Positions 8,774 through 16,955 of a DNA stretch of 64,000 bases are shown here, piece after piece. A program made the translations under genes and the position numbers. Below the pieces are notes generated by a model. The model was given only the letters and a program-made list of their open reading frames with translations. It had not been told where the DNA came from and ran no database searches. This DNA comes from an uncultured Polaribacter sp. Its GTDB lineage: Bacteria; Bacteroidota; Bacteroidia; Flavobacteriales; Flavobacteriaceae. The stretch lies in assembly GCF_947496195.1 (NCBI RefSeq), contig NZ_CANMBY010000003.1, positions 124,001-188,000 on the forward strand, given 5' to 3'. The stretch's first letter is position 1. Each line of letters opens with the position of its first letter.

Positions 8774-11221
8774 TTATAAATTCTTTTCATTTTCTAATAA
8801 TTGATCTAAAGCAACAAAATCTGGAACTAATACTTGTCTTGCTTTACTTCCTTCAAAAGGACCTACAATTCCTGCTGCTTCTAATTGATCTATTAATCTT
8901 CCTGCTCTGTTATATCCTAATTTTAATTTACGTTGTAAAAGAGAAGCAGAACCTTGTTGAGCAGTAACAATTATTTCTGCAGCTTCTCTAAATAATTTAT
9001 CTCTATCAGCAATATCAATATCAACATTTGTGCCACTCTCTTCGCCAATAAACTCTGGTAGTTGATAGGCTTCTGCATACGCTTTTTGAGAACCAATAAA
9101 ATCAGTAATTTTTTCAACTTCTGGAGTATCTACAAAAGCACATTGTATTCTTAAAATATCATTTCCACCAGAATACAACATGTCTCCACGTCCAATTAAT
9201 TGGTCTGCTCCAGGAGCATCTAATATAGTTCTAGAATCGATTTTTGATGTTACTCTAAATGCAATTCTTGATGGAAAGTTAGCTTTTATAATACCTGTAA
9301 TTACATTTACAGAAGGTCTTTGTGTGGCAACTATTAAGTGAATACCAATAGCTCTTGCTAATTGTGCTAAACGTGCTATAGGTGTTTCTACTTCTTTACC
9401 AGCTGTCATAATTAAGTCTGCAAATTCATCAATTACTAATACAATGTAGGGTAAAAATTGATGACCATCATTTGGATTAAGCTTACGCTTTTTAAACTTT
9501 GCATTATACTCTTTAATGTTTCTAACCATTGCAGCTTTTAGTAAATCGTAACGATTATCCATCTCTATACAAAGAGAGTTTAATGTAGTTACTACTTTAC
9601 TTGTATCTGTTATAATAGCTTCTTCTGTATCTGGCAACTTTGCTAAGTAATGACGTTCTATTTTATTAAATAAAGTCAATTCTACTTTTTTCGGGTCTAC
9701 TAAAATAAATTTTACTTCAGCTGGGTGTTTTTTGTATAAGAGTGATGTTAGTACTGCATTTAAACCCACAGACTTTCCTTGTCCTGTTGCACCTGCCATT
9801 AGTAAGTGAGGCATTTTAGCTAAATCTACTACAAATGTTTCGTTAGAAATTGTTTTTCCTAAAGCAATAGGTAGTTCCATTTGAGATTCTTGAAACTTCT
9901 TAGAAGAAATAGCAGAATGCATAGAAACTATGGTAGATTTTTTGTTTGGTACTTCTATACCAATTGTTCCTTTACCAGGTATTGGAGCAATAATTCTAAT
10001 TCCTAAAGCAGAAAGTGAAAGCGCAATATCATCTTCTAAATTTTTAATTTTAGAAATTCTAATTCCTGCTTCTGGTACAATTTCATAAAGCGTAATTGTT
10101 GGTCCAACAGTAGCTTTGATTTCATCAATACCAATCTTATAATTTTTTAAAGTATCTACAATTCTGTTTTTATTAGCTTCTAATTCTTCAGGGTCAATAG
10201 AAATACTTTCATTGTATTGTTTTAGTAAATTGAAAGTTGGGAATTTAAAGTTTGATAACTCAAGAGTAGGATCAAACTCACCAAAATCTTTTACAATTTT
10301 ATCTGATAAGTTCTCAGTTTCATGTTCTTCTTCTTTACTAACTTCAACATCAATAGCAACTACTTTTTCTTCTGAAGAGTTAACTTTAATGTCTGACTTA
10401 TCTTCTACTTTAAGTTTTATTTCAGATTCATTCTTAGTGTCTTTATCTATTTCTTCTTTTATTGAAGAGACATCAGAATACTTTGATATGGTAGGTTTAA
10501 GATTTTCTAAAGAAAGTTCAAATTCAGATTTTTTTTCTTTTTCTAAAGAAATACTTTTAGACTTTTCTTCTTCAATTATAACCTCTTTATTAGCAGTAGC
10601 ATCACTTTCTTCTTGTAATACTTCTAATTTACGTTGAGCTCTTTTTTCTTTTAATCTATCTATAAAAGCATCAAAAGTAACTTTATATCTAATGATAGCA
10701 TAAGCCATAAAAAGAAATATAAGTGTAATAACTAAACCAGTTTTTCCTATAAAAGTCTGTAAATATTCGTTTATCTCAAAGCCAATTATACCAGCAGCTA
10801 AAGCATATTTTTTATCTAAAAACCCAAAACTTAAAGCTACTAAAACCATTAGAAAAAGATTCCAATTTGTGGTTGTAATAATTAACGATAGTTTCTTTTT
10901 AATTAAGACATAAAAACCTAACAAAAATATTTGAAACGAAATGATAAATGCAGCAATACCAAAACCTTTATATATAAAAAAGTGACTAAGGTTTGCCCCA
11001 ATTTTACCTAATAAGTTATTACTTTTTACAGCTTTATTGGTAAACTGGTTTAACGTGCTTTGATCTTCTTGCCAATTAAAAAAAAACGAAATAAATGCAA
11101 CACACAAAAAAACAGAAAACAACATTAAAAATGTTGCTACTAAAGTTGAAGTTTGTCTGTTTTTTAAAAAAGAAAAAAAAGAAGGTTTATCTTCTTTGGT
11201 TGATTTTGTTTTTTTTGCCAT
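8774..11221 (-). CDS. ftsK: DNA translocase FtsK
   Basis: An 815-residue septal DNA pump that clears and aligns chromosome termini at division. Four membrane segments lie in residues ~25-180, followed by an acidic Ser/Glu/Lys-rich linker (~195-320), the alpha/beta RecA-like motor with Walker A GATGQGKS (~474) and Walker B VLVIDEFADL (~597), and a C-terminal gamma winged helix (~745-815, GYNRAGRLIDQLEAAGIVG) that normally reads KOPS-like polar sequences. It is shorter than the E. coli protein because the linker is short. It is in the middle of the tpx-dgkA-ftsK-lolA run, 42 bases behind dgkA. The start is ATG with MAKKTKSTKED. Confidence 0.96.
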   Translation of the reverse strand: MAKKTKSTKEDKPSFFSFLKNRQTSTLVATFLMLFSVFLCVAFISFFFNWQEDQSTLNQFTNKAVKSNNLLGKIGANLSHFFIYKGFGIAAFIISFQIFLLGFYVLIKKKLSLIITTTNWNLFLMVLVALSFGFLDKKYALAAGIIGFEINEYLQTFIGKTGLVITLIFLFMAYAIIRYKVTFDAFIDRLKEKRAQRKLEVLQEESDATANKEVIIEEEKSKSISLEKEKKSEFELSLENLKPTISKYSDVSSIKEEIDKDTKNESEIKLKVEDKSDIKVNSSEEKVVAIDVEVSKEEEHETENLSDKIVKDFGEFDPTLELSNFKFPTFNLLKQYNESISIDPEELEANKNRIVDTLKNYKIGIDEIKATVGPTITLYEIVPEAGIRISKIKNLEDDIALSLSALGIRIIAPIPGKGTIGIEVPNKKSTIVSMHSAISSKKFQESQMELPIALGKTISNETFVVDLAKMPHLLMAGATGQGKSVGLNAVLTSLLYKKHPAEVKFILVDPKKVELTLFNKIERHYLAKLPDTEEAIITDTSKVVTTLNSLCIEMDNRYDLLKAAMVRNIKEYNAKFKKRKLNPNDGHQFLPYIVLVIDEFADLIMTAGKEVETPIARLAQLARAIGIHLIVATQRPSVNVITGIIKANFPSRIAFRVTSKIDSRTILDAPGADQLIGRGDMLYSGGNDILRIQCAFVDTPEVEKITDFIGSQKAYAEAYQLPEFIGEESGTNVDIDIADRDKLFREAAEIIVTAQQGSASLLQRKLKLGYNRAGRLIDQLEAAGIVGPFEGSKARQVLVPDFVALDQLLENEKNL

Positions 11222-11263
11222 TAAAACGTTGAGCTTTATTTAGAGAGTAAATATACATTTTAT

Positions 11264-11644
11264 TTAAAAAAATACTAAAATTTTAGGAATGTATATTATA
11301 CCAGCAATAATAAGCGAAGTTAATGCTGCAAAAGTGGGGATACCAGCAGCTATATCCTTTATTTTCCCAATTTTCTTATGGAATTCTGGGTGAATAAAAT
11401 CAGCAACTTCTTCTATGGCAGAGTTAGCTGCTTCAGCTACTAATACTAAACCAATAGCTAAAAATTGTAGCATCCATTCTATTGCACTAATATCTAGAAG
11501 AAAACCTAAAATAATGGCAATAAAGGTAACAGAGAGTTGAACTTTTATACTGTCTTCTGTGGTTATTAAAATCCACATACCTTTAAAAGCATATTTTAGG
11601 CTTTTAATTCTTCCTATAAAAAAACCGTCTTTTGGATTTTTCAA
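11264..11644 (-). CDS. dgkA: Diacylglycerol/undecaprenol kinase (DgkA family)
   Basis: A small integral membrane lipid kinase of 126 residues with three membrane helices. The family signature EAANSAIEEVADFI (glutamate, asparagine and the second glutamate of the active site) is at about residues 72-85. It recycles diacylglycerol or phosphorylates undecaprenol for cell-wall and O-antigen lipid carriers; which substrate is used cannot be read from sequence. Its ATG is two bases after the tpx stop, so the two are almost certainly co-transcribed and probably translationally coupled. Confidence 0.9.
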   Translation of the reverse strand: MKNPKDGFFIGRIKSLKYAFKGMWILITTEDSIKVQLSVTFIAIILGFLLDISAIEWMLQFLAIGLVLVAEAANSAIEEVADFIHPEFHKKIGKIKDIAAGIPTFAALTSLIIAGIIYIPKILVFF

Positions 11645-11646
11645 AA

Positions 11647-12144
11647 CTATATTGCTTTTAAAGCAGCTTCGTAATTAGGCTCGTCAGCTACTTCTTGAAC
11701 TTGTTCTGTATGTTTTATATTACCATCTGTACCAATAACAACAATTGCTCTAGAATGTAGCCCTTTAAATGGACCATCTGCAAATTCTAATTGATAATCT
11801 TTACCAAATTTACCCGTTTCAAAATCTGATAACATCACCACATTTTCAATCCCTTCTGCACCACAAAAACGAGCTTGAGCAAAAGGTAAATCTCTAGAAA
11901 TACATATAACAGTTGTATTGTCTAAATCTGCTGCCTTTTTATTAAATTCTCTAACAGATGTTGCACAGGTTCCAGTATCCACACTAGGAAAAATATTTAA
12001 AACAATATTTTTACCTGAAAAATCAGATAAGCTTTTAGTAGATAAATCTACTGCAGTTAAAGTAAAGTTTAGAGATTTGTTACCTGTTTCTGGTAAATTT
12101 CCTAATGTATTTACAGGAGTTCCTCCTAATGTAATCTTAGCCAT
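11647..12144 (-). CDS. tpx: Thiol peroxidase (Tpx-type peroxiredoxin)
   Basis: A thioredoxin-dependent peroxidase of 165 residues, which is standard for Tpx. The peroxidatic cysteine is in DTGTCATSVREF (near residue 60) and the resolving cysteine in FAQARFCGAEG (near 94), the atypical two-cysteine arrangement of Tpx. There is no signal peptide, so it acts in the cytoplasm. It is the first gene of the minus-strand run ending in ribB; a TATTTTTG -7 box lies on the same strand about 20 bases upstream. Confidence 0.94.
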   Translation of the reverse strand: MAKITLGGTPVNTLGNLPETGNKSLNFTLTAVDLSTKSLSDFSGKNIVLNIFPSVDTGTCATSVREFNKKAADLDNTTVICISRDLPFAQARFCGAEGIENVVMLSDFETGKFGKDYQLEFADGPFKGLHSRAIVVIGTDGNIKHTEQVQEVADEPNYEAALKAI

Positions 12145-12163
12145 ATAAGTTGTTTTAGACTAT

Positions 12164-12171
12164 CAAAAATA
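12164..12171 (-). promoter_or_regulatory. Candidate -7 box for the tpx-ribB run
   Basis: On the minus strand this reads TATTTTTG, a full match to TAnnTTTG, 20 bases upstream of the tpx ATG. I do not see a clear TTG at the expected -33 distance, so support is only partial. The rest of 12172-12267 is the AT-rich divergent spacer in front of the MATE gene. Confidence 0.35.
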
Positions 12172-12267
12172 ATTAAAAATGATTGAATAACTCTTAAAGA
12201 AAACAAAAGAATTTTCTCATAACTTTTCTAGGTTAATAACTATCTTCGCAAACCGAATACATTTACT

Positions 12268-13653
12268 TTGAACTTAGCTCAATATACATCAGAATTTAAA
12301 TATAATTGGCAATTAGCAGCACCAGTAATGCTAGGTATGTTAGGGCATACCTTTGTTTCTTTTATTGATAATATTATGGTTGGGCAATTAGGAACAGCAG
12401 AATTAGCTGCAGTTTCTTTAGGTAATAGTTTTATGTTTATTGCAATGTCTATTGGTATTGGTTTTTCTACAGCAATAACACCATTAATAGCAGAAGCAGA
12501 TTCTTCTGATAATTTACAACAAGCAAGATCTGCTTATAAGCATGGCTTGTTTTTATGTACTACTTTAGGTATTCTTTTATTTTTGATGGTTTACTTTTCT
12601 AAACCATTAATGTATTTAATGAATCAACCAGAAGAGGTTGTTGCCTTGGCAATTCCGTATTTAGACTTAGTCGCTTTTTCATTAATACCTTTAGTTATTT
12701 TTCAGGCAATTAAACAATTTAGTGATGGTATGTCAATGACTAAATACCCAATGTATGCTACTATTTTAGCAAATATTGTAAACGTAGCTTTAAATTATGT
12801 TTTAATTTTCGGAAAGTTTGGTTTTCCTGAATTAGGTATAGTAGGTGCTGCTTATGGTACTTTAGCTTCACGTATTATTATGGTTTTATATTTAGGAATT
12901 TTATTACGTTATAAAAAGCGCTCTGCAAGAATTGTAAAGAATATAAAGATATTTGTTTTAGAAGGGCTAATGTTTAAAAGAATTATCAATTTGGGTTCTT
13001 TAAGTGCAATGCAAATGTTTTTTGAAGTTGCCATATTTACGTCTGCAATTTGGTTGAGTGGTTTGTTGGGTAAAAATCCTCAAGCAGCAAATCAAATAGC
13101 GTTAAATTTATCTTCTATGACTTTTATGGTTGCTATGGGTTTAAGTGTAGCTTCTATGATAAGAGTTGGTAATCAAAAAGGTTTACAAAACTTTAAAGAA
13201 TTACGAAGAATTGCTTTTTCTATTTTCTTATTAGGGTTTTTATTTGCAGTATTTTTTGCTGGTATCTTTTTTATTTTCCATAAAAGTCTGCCAAACATAT
13301 ATGTAGATTTAAATGATGCAGCTAATTATGCAGATAATATGGAAGTATTATCTATAGCTGCGAAATTGTTATTAGCTGCTGCATTTTTTCAAATTACAGA
13401 TAGTTTACAAGTAATAGTTTTAGGAGCTTTAAGAGGCTTACAAGATGTAAAAATACCAACTGTATTAACTTTTATTTCTTATTGGGTTGTAGGATTTCCT
13501 GTTTCTTATTTTCTTGGAAAAGAAGATATGTATGGAAGTTTTGGAATTTGGTTAGGGCTATTAGCTGGCTTATCTACAGCAGCCATTTTATTATTTATTA
13601 GATTTAATTGGTTAACTTTGAAATTGATAAAAACAAAACATGAACTTACCTAA
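12268..13653 (+). CDS. MATE family multidrug/Na+ efflux transporter (NorM-like)
   Basis: A 461-residue inner-membrane antiporter with about 12 hydrophobic helices in two MATE repeats. The N-terminal repeat holds APVMLGMLGHTFVSFIDNIMVGQLG, a strong family match. The start is the TTG at 12268: the only in-frame ATG nearby (residue 21) would fall inside helix 1 and remove the conserved amphipathic leader. The gene is divergent from tpx. Its last 14 bases overlap the start of a 74-residue partner gene. The substrate is not predictable from sequence. Confidence 0.92.
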   Translation: MNLAQYTSEFKYNWQLAAPVMLGMLGHTFVSFIDNIMVGQLGTAELAAVSLGNSFMFIAMSIGIGFSTAITPLIAEADSSDNLQQARSAYKHGLFLCTTLGILLFLMVYFSKPLMYLMNQPEEVVALAIPYLDLVAFSLIPLVIFQAIKQFSDGMSMTKYPMYATILANIVNVALNYVLIFGKFGFPELGIVGAAYGTLASRIIMVLYLGILLRYKKRSARIVKNIKIFVLEGLMFKRIINLGSLSAMQMFFEVAIFTSAIWLSGLLGKNPQAANQIALNLSSMTFMVAMGLSVASMIRVGNQKGLQNFKELRRIAFSIFLLGFLFAVFFAGIFFIFHKSLPNIYVDLNDAANYADNMEVLSIAAKLLLAAAFFQITDSLQVIVLGALRGLQDVKIPTVLTFISYWVVGFPVSYFLGKEDMYGSFGIWLGLLAGLSTAAILLFIRFNWLTLKLIKTKHELT

Positions 13654-13864
13654 ATTTTTATTGGCAGATAATAGTAATTATCCAGAAGATATTTTTGTAC
13701 TGCATACAGAATTTCCAAGATTTTTAATTAATCTAAAGGATGATGAAGTTGAATGGTTTGAAGATTTATCTGGTGAAAATGAAGAAGATATAGCTAACGA
13801 ATTAAATGCTTTAATTAAACAAGCAGAAGACTTTTATGATAAAGAAATGGAAGGATTAGCATAG
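13640..13864 (+). CDS. Small acidic conserved protein downstream of the MATE gene
   Basis: A 74-residue, strongly acidic, cytoplasmic-looking protein with no membrane segment. It reads as a short beta region (FPRFLINLKDDEVEWFEDL) followed by an acidic helix (ENEEDIANELNALIKQAEDFY). I do not recognise a named domain; similar small proteins recur after MATE genes in Flavobacteriaceae, from memory. The start overlaps the MATE stop by 14 bases, which implies translational coupling and an accessory role. It converges on the LTA-synthase-like gene with no gap for a terminator. Confidence 0.72.
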   Translation: MNLPKFLLADNSNYPEDIFVLHTEFPRFLINLKDDEVEWFEDLSGENEEDIANELNALIKQAEDFYDKEMEGLA

Positions 13865-15718
13865 CTATTTTCTTTCTAAAAAATCTTGATATGAAAGTTG
13901 GGTTATTGCTTTACCTAGCGAGTCTAATTCTTTAGTTACACCAATTTTTTGAATTGGTTTTTTACTAACATAATCGTAAATAAAAGTCCCTTTTCTAGAA
14001 TACATTCCAAAGCCTTTATTAAAAGAGTAATATGCATATTGTTCTTCTGAATTATTAAAAATATGCTTACCAAAATTAAATTTAGATGTATCAGCTTTTA
14101 AAAGGTTTAAAAGAGTGTAAGAAAAATCAACTTGACTAGAAATATTATCGATTTCAATTCCTTTTTTTGATAATGCACCACCTAACCAAAGCATTGGAAT
14201 ATGAAATTTTTTTGTTCCAAAATAAGGATTGTCTGGAGTAGGGGAACTATGTCCATGATCTGACATAATTACAATCAATGTATTTTTATACCAGTCTTGT
14301 TTTTTAGCAAAATCAATAAACTCTCCAATTACTTTATCAGTATAAAAATGGGCGCTTCTGTATTTATTTGACTCACCATTTTTACCAAATTTATATTCAC
14401 CTTTTATTTCATAAGGTTCGTGACTAGATAGGGTTAGTGCAATTTTAAAAAAAGGTTGTTTGTTGTCTTTTGTTAAATCTGAAGCAAATCGTTTTAGAAA
14501 CACATCATCATAAGCTCCCCATTTAGAGTTCCAATCTTTTTTATCAAACTCAGAACCATCAATTATTTTTTGAATGCCAGCACTTCTTAAATATGTATTC
14601 AAATTACCAAAGTTTAAATCACCTCCATAATAAAAGCTAGTTTCATAACCCAGTTTTTCCATTTCTTTAGGTAACATAGGTAAGCTTCTTGTTTTATTAG
14701 GCATTCGCATAATTCTAATTGCTGGTTGTGGGTAGTAGCCACTTAAAATAGCAGGAATTCCTTTATCAGTTCTATCTCCATTAGAATAAAAATTAGTAAA
14801 TAAAATACCTTCTTTAGATAATCTATTAAGATTTGGAGTAACTGTAGGCTCACCATTTAAAGAACCAACTATTTTTGCAGATAAACTTTCCCAAATAATA
14901 AGAATTACATTTGGTTTTTGAGTGTTTAAAATTGTCTCTTGCTGATTTTTTAATAATGTATTTCTTGTTTTAGAAACTATTTGATTGGCTTCTTCTTGCG
15001 AATATATTTTGTATGGATTTGTATTATCTGTTTTTCTTTTGATGGTGTTAAAGAAGTTCCATGTGTAATTTATTGCTGCATGGTTAGCAAACATTTTATT
15101 GGAAAAATAAACATTACTTTGATTTACAGGTATTGTTTGGAATCCTCCTCTAACAGGTATTATTAATGAAGCTGTAAAGAACAAAAACACTACAATCTCT
15201 ATAAAATGGCCTTTGTCTACCTTTTTATTGAAATTTTTAAATAATTTATTATAAAACTTTATAAAAATAAATGAAATTAAAAACCAAGCCAAAGTACCTA
15301 TAATCAATTGTGTTTTAGAAACAGAAGCTAACATTAATTCAGGTGTGTTTATGTAATTTAAAAATGTGCTATCAATTCTAACTCCCCATGCTTTATACAA
15401 GCCAACATCAATTACCATAATTAAACAGCAAAAAATAATTACAGTAAAAGAGTAAAAATTTAAGATTTTCTTAATAATATTTTTTTCGATAAAAAAACTA
15501 AAAGAAATTAGTAAAAAAGGCAATAAACAAAGATAAGATGTAAAAGAAAGATCTAGTTGAATACCATAAACAAAAGAAAGAAAAACATTTTTTAATCCTA
15601 TTTCTATTGATTTATCTAAATAAAAAAGAAGAAAAAATAAACGAGCAAAAACAAAGAAAACAATCCAAAAAAGAAAGTACTTTAATAATACACTTAATTT
15701 ATTAAATATGATTTTCAT
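13865..15718 (-). CDS. LTA synthase-like membrane sulfatase/phosphotransferase
   Basis: A 617-residue inner-membrane enzyme with five N-terminal helices (to ~190) and an extracytoplasmic alkaline-phosphatase-superfamily domain. Metal and nucleophile landmarks of the LtaS/MdoB family are present: IIWESLSA (glutamate ~275), GDRTDKGIPA (nucleophile threonine ~314) and MSDHGH (~488). Lipoteichoic acid is not expected in a Gram-negative cell, so the enzyme more likely moves phosphoglycerol or phosphoethanolamine onto periplasmic glycans or lipids; this is inference. It follows tsaD by four bases on the same strand. Confidence 0.88.
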   Translation of the reverse strand: MKIIFNKLSVLLKYFLFWIVFFVFARLFFLLFYLDKSIEIGLKNVFLSFVYGIQLDLSFTSYLCLLPFLLISFSFFIEKNIIKKILNFYSFTVIIFCCLIMVIDVGLYKAWGVRIDSTFLNYINTPELMLASVSKTQLIIGTLAWFLISFIFIKFYNKLFKNFNKKVDKGHFIEIVVFLFFTASLIIPVRGGFQTIPVNQSNVYFSNKMFANHAAINYTWNFFNTIKRKTDNTNPYKIYSQEEANQIVSKTRNTLLKNQQETILNTQKPNVILIIWESLSAKIVGSLNGEPTVTPNLNRLSKEGILFTNFYSNGDRTDKGIPAILSGYYPQPAIRIMRMPNKTRSLPMLPKEMEKLGYETSFYYGGDLNFGNLNTYLRSAGIQKIIDGSEFDKKDWNSKWGAYDDVFLKRFASDLTKDNKQPFFKIALTLSSHEPYEIKGEYKFGKNGESNKYRSAHFYTDKVIGEFIDFAKKQDWYKNTLIVIMSDHGHSSPTPDNPYFGTKKFHIPMLWLGGALSKKGIEIDNISSQVDFSYTLLNLLKADTSKFNFGKHIFNNSEEQYAYYSFNKGFGMYSRKGTFIYDYVSKKPIQKIGVTKELDSLGKAITQLSYQDFLERK

Positions 15719-15722
15719 TTTT

Positions 15723-16766
15723 TTATTCAGTCACTTTTAAACGTGCTTTTGCAGTTACAGAAACATTAGAATAGTGTTTGTTAATATATTTGTAATAACC
15801 AGTAATTGCAATCATTGCAGCATTATCTGTAGTGTATTCAAATTTTGGAATATAAGTTGTCCAACCAAAATGTTTTTCTGCTAATTGAAGTCTTTTTCTA
15901 ATTTCGGAATTTGCAGAAACACCACCAGCAATTGCAATATGTTTAATTTGAGTTTGCTTTACTGTGTTTTTTAATTTATCCATTAAAATCTCTGAAATTG
16001 TATGCTGTATAGAAGCACAAATATCAAATAGATTTTCTTTAATAAAATTAGGATTTTTCTTTTGCTCTCTTTGAATAAAATACAAAATGCCTGTTTTTAG
16101 TCCACTGAAGCTAAAATCTAAATCTCCCACTTTTGGTTTGCTAAATTTATATGCTTTTGGATTGCCTTTTTGAGCGTATTTATCAATTAAAGGTCCTCCA
16201 GGATAAGGTAAACCCAAAATTTTTGCAGATTTATCAAAAGCCTCTCCAACAGCATCATCTATAGTCTCTCCAAGAATTTCAAAATCAAAATAATTTGAAA
16301 CTTTAACAATTTGAGTATGACCACCACTAATCGTTAAACAAATAAATGGAAATGGAGGTATTTTGCTAGTATCATTTTTTATAAAATGAGCTAAGATGTG
16401 AGCCTGCATATGATTAACATCTAATAAGGGAATTTCTAATCCCATTGCTAATGATTTAGCAAAAGAAGTGCCTACCAATAGAGATCCCATTAAACCAGGG
16501 CCTTTTGTAAATGCAATTGCAGAAAGTTCCTCTTTTTTAATATTAGCTTGAACTAAAGCTTGTTGTACAACAGGTACAATGTTTTGTTGATGTGCTCTAG
16601 AGGCTAATTCTGGAACAACTCCTCCATATTTAGAGTGCACTTCTTGATTTGCAGTAACATTGCTAAGCACTTCGTTATTTTTTAAAACTGAAGCACTAGT
16701 ATCATCACAAGAAGACTCGATTCCTAATATATAAATTGGGTTATCCAAAAAAATAAATTTTTGCAA
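15723..16766 (-). CDS. tsaD: tRNA N6-adenosine threonylcarbamoyltransferase
   Basis: This enzyme transfers the threonylcarbamoyl group to A37 of ANN-decoding tRNAs, working with TsaB and TsaE. The 347 residues show the family landmarks: ILGIESSCDDTSAS near the start, the iron-binding histidines in HMQAHILAH (~118-126), the ATP-binding GGHTQIV, and SGGVSAN-type AIAGGVSAN with TDNAAMIA near the end. The ATG at 16766 gives a slightly long leader (MQKFIFLDNPIYI); a TTG at 16748 would match the usual family start and is a real alternative. It is upstream of the LTA-synthase-like gene and divergent from tamB. Confidence 0.95.
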   Translation of the reverse strand: MQKFIFLDNPIYILGIESSCDDTSASVLKNNEVLSNVTANQEVHSKYGGVVPELASRAHQQNIVPVVQQALVQANIKKEELSAIAFTKGPGLMGSLLVGTSFAKSLAMGLEIPLLDVNHMQAHILAHFIKNDTSKIPPFPFICLTISGGHTQIVKVSNYFDFEILGETIDDAVGEAFDKSAKILGLPYPGGPLIDKYAQKGNPKAYKFSKPKVGDLDFSFSGLKTGILYFIQREQKKNPNFIKENLFDICASIQHTISEILMDKLKNTVKQTQIKHIAIAGGVSANSEIRKRLQLAEKHFGWTTYIPKFEYTTDNAAMIAITGYYKYINKHYSNVSVTAKARLKVTE

Positions 16767-16799
16767 ACTTAAGTATAATTTTAGAGTATCATTTTATAT

Positions 16800-16834
16800 T
16801 TTGACTATAGAAATTTAATTGTTTATTAAATTTG
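16800..16834 (+). promoter_or_regulatory. Predicted promoter of tamB
   Basis: TTTG at 16800-16803 and TAAATTTG at 16827-16834 are 23 bases apart and match the Bacteroidota -33/-7 pattern. Transcription would begin near 16840, leaving a 5' leader long enough to include the upstream, non-AUG start proposed for tamB. Confidence 0.5.
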
Positions 16835-16955
16835 CACGTTCTTTGTATATAGTGGCAATATTTTTGATATAATTACAAGAAAGTCTCTCTAAAACTAGCA
16901 TAAAATTAAAAAGATTAGTAAAAAAATAGTAAAGTGGTTAGGGTATTTTATACTC

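Noticed and set aside
10212..10637. 141-residue plus-strand frame rich in serine and phenylalanine
   Set aside because: It is the antisense of the low-complexity Glu/Lys/Ser linker of ftsK and has no recognisable domain.
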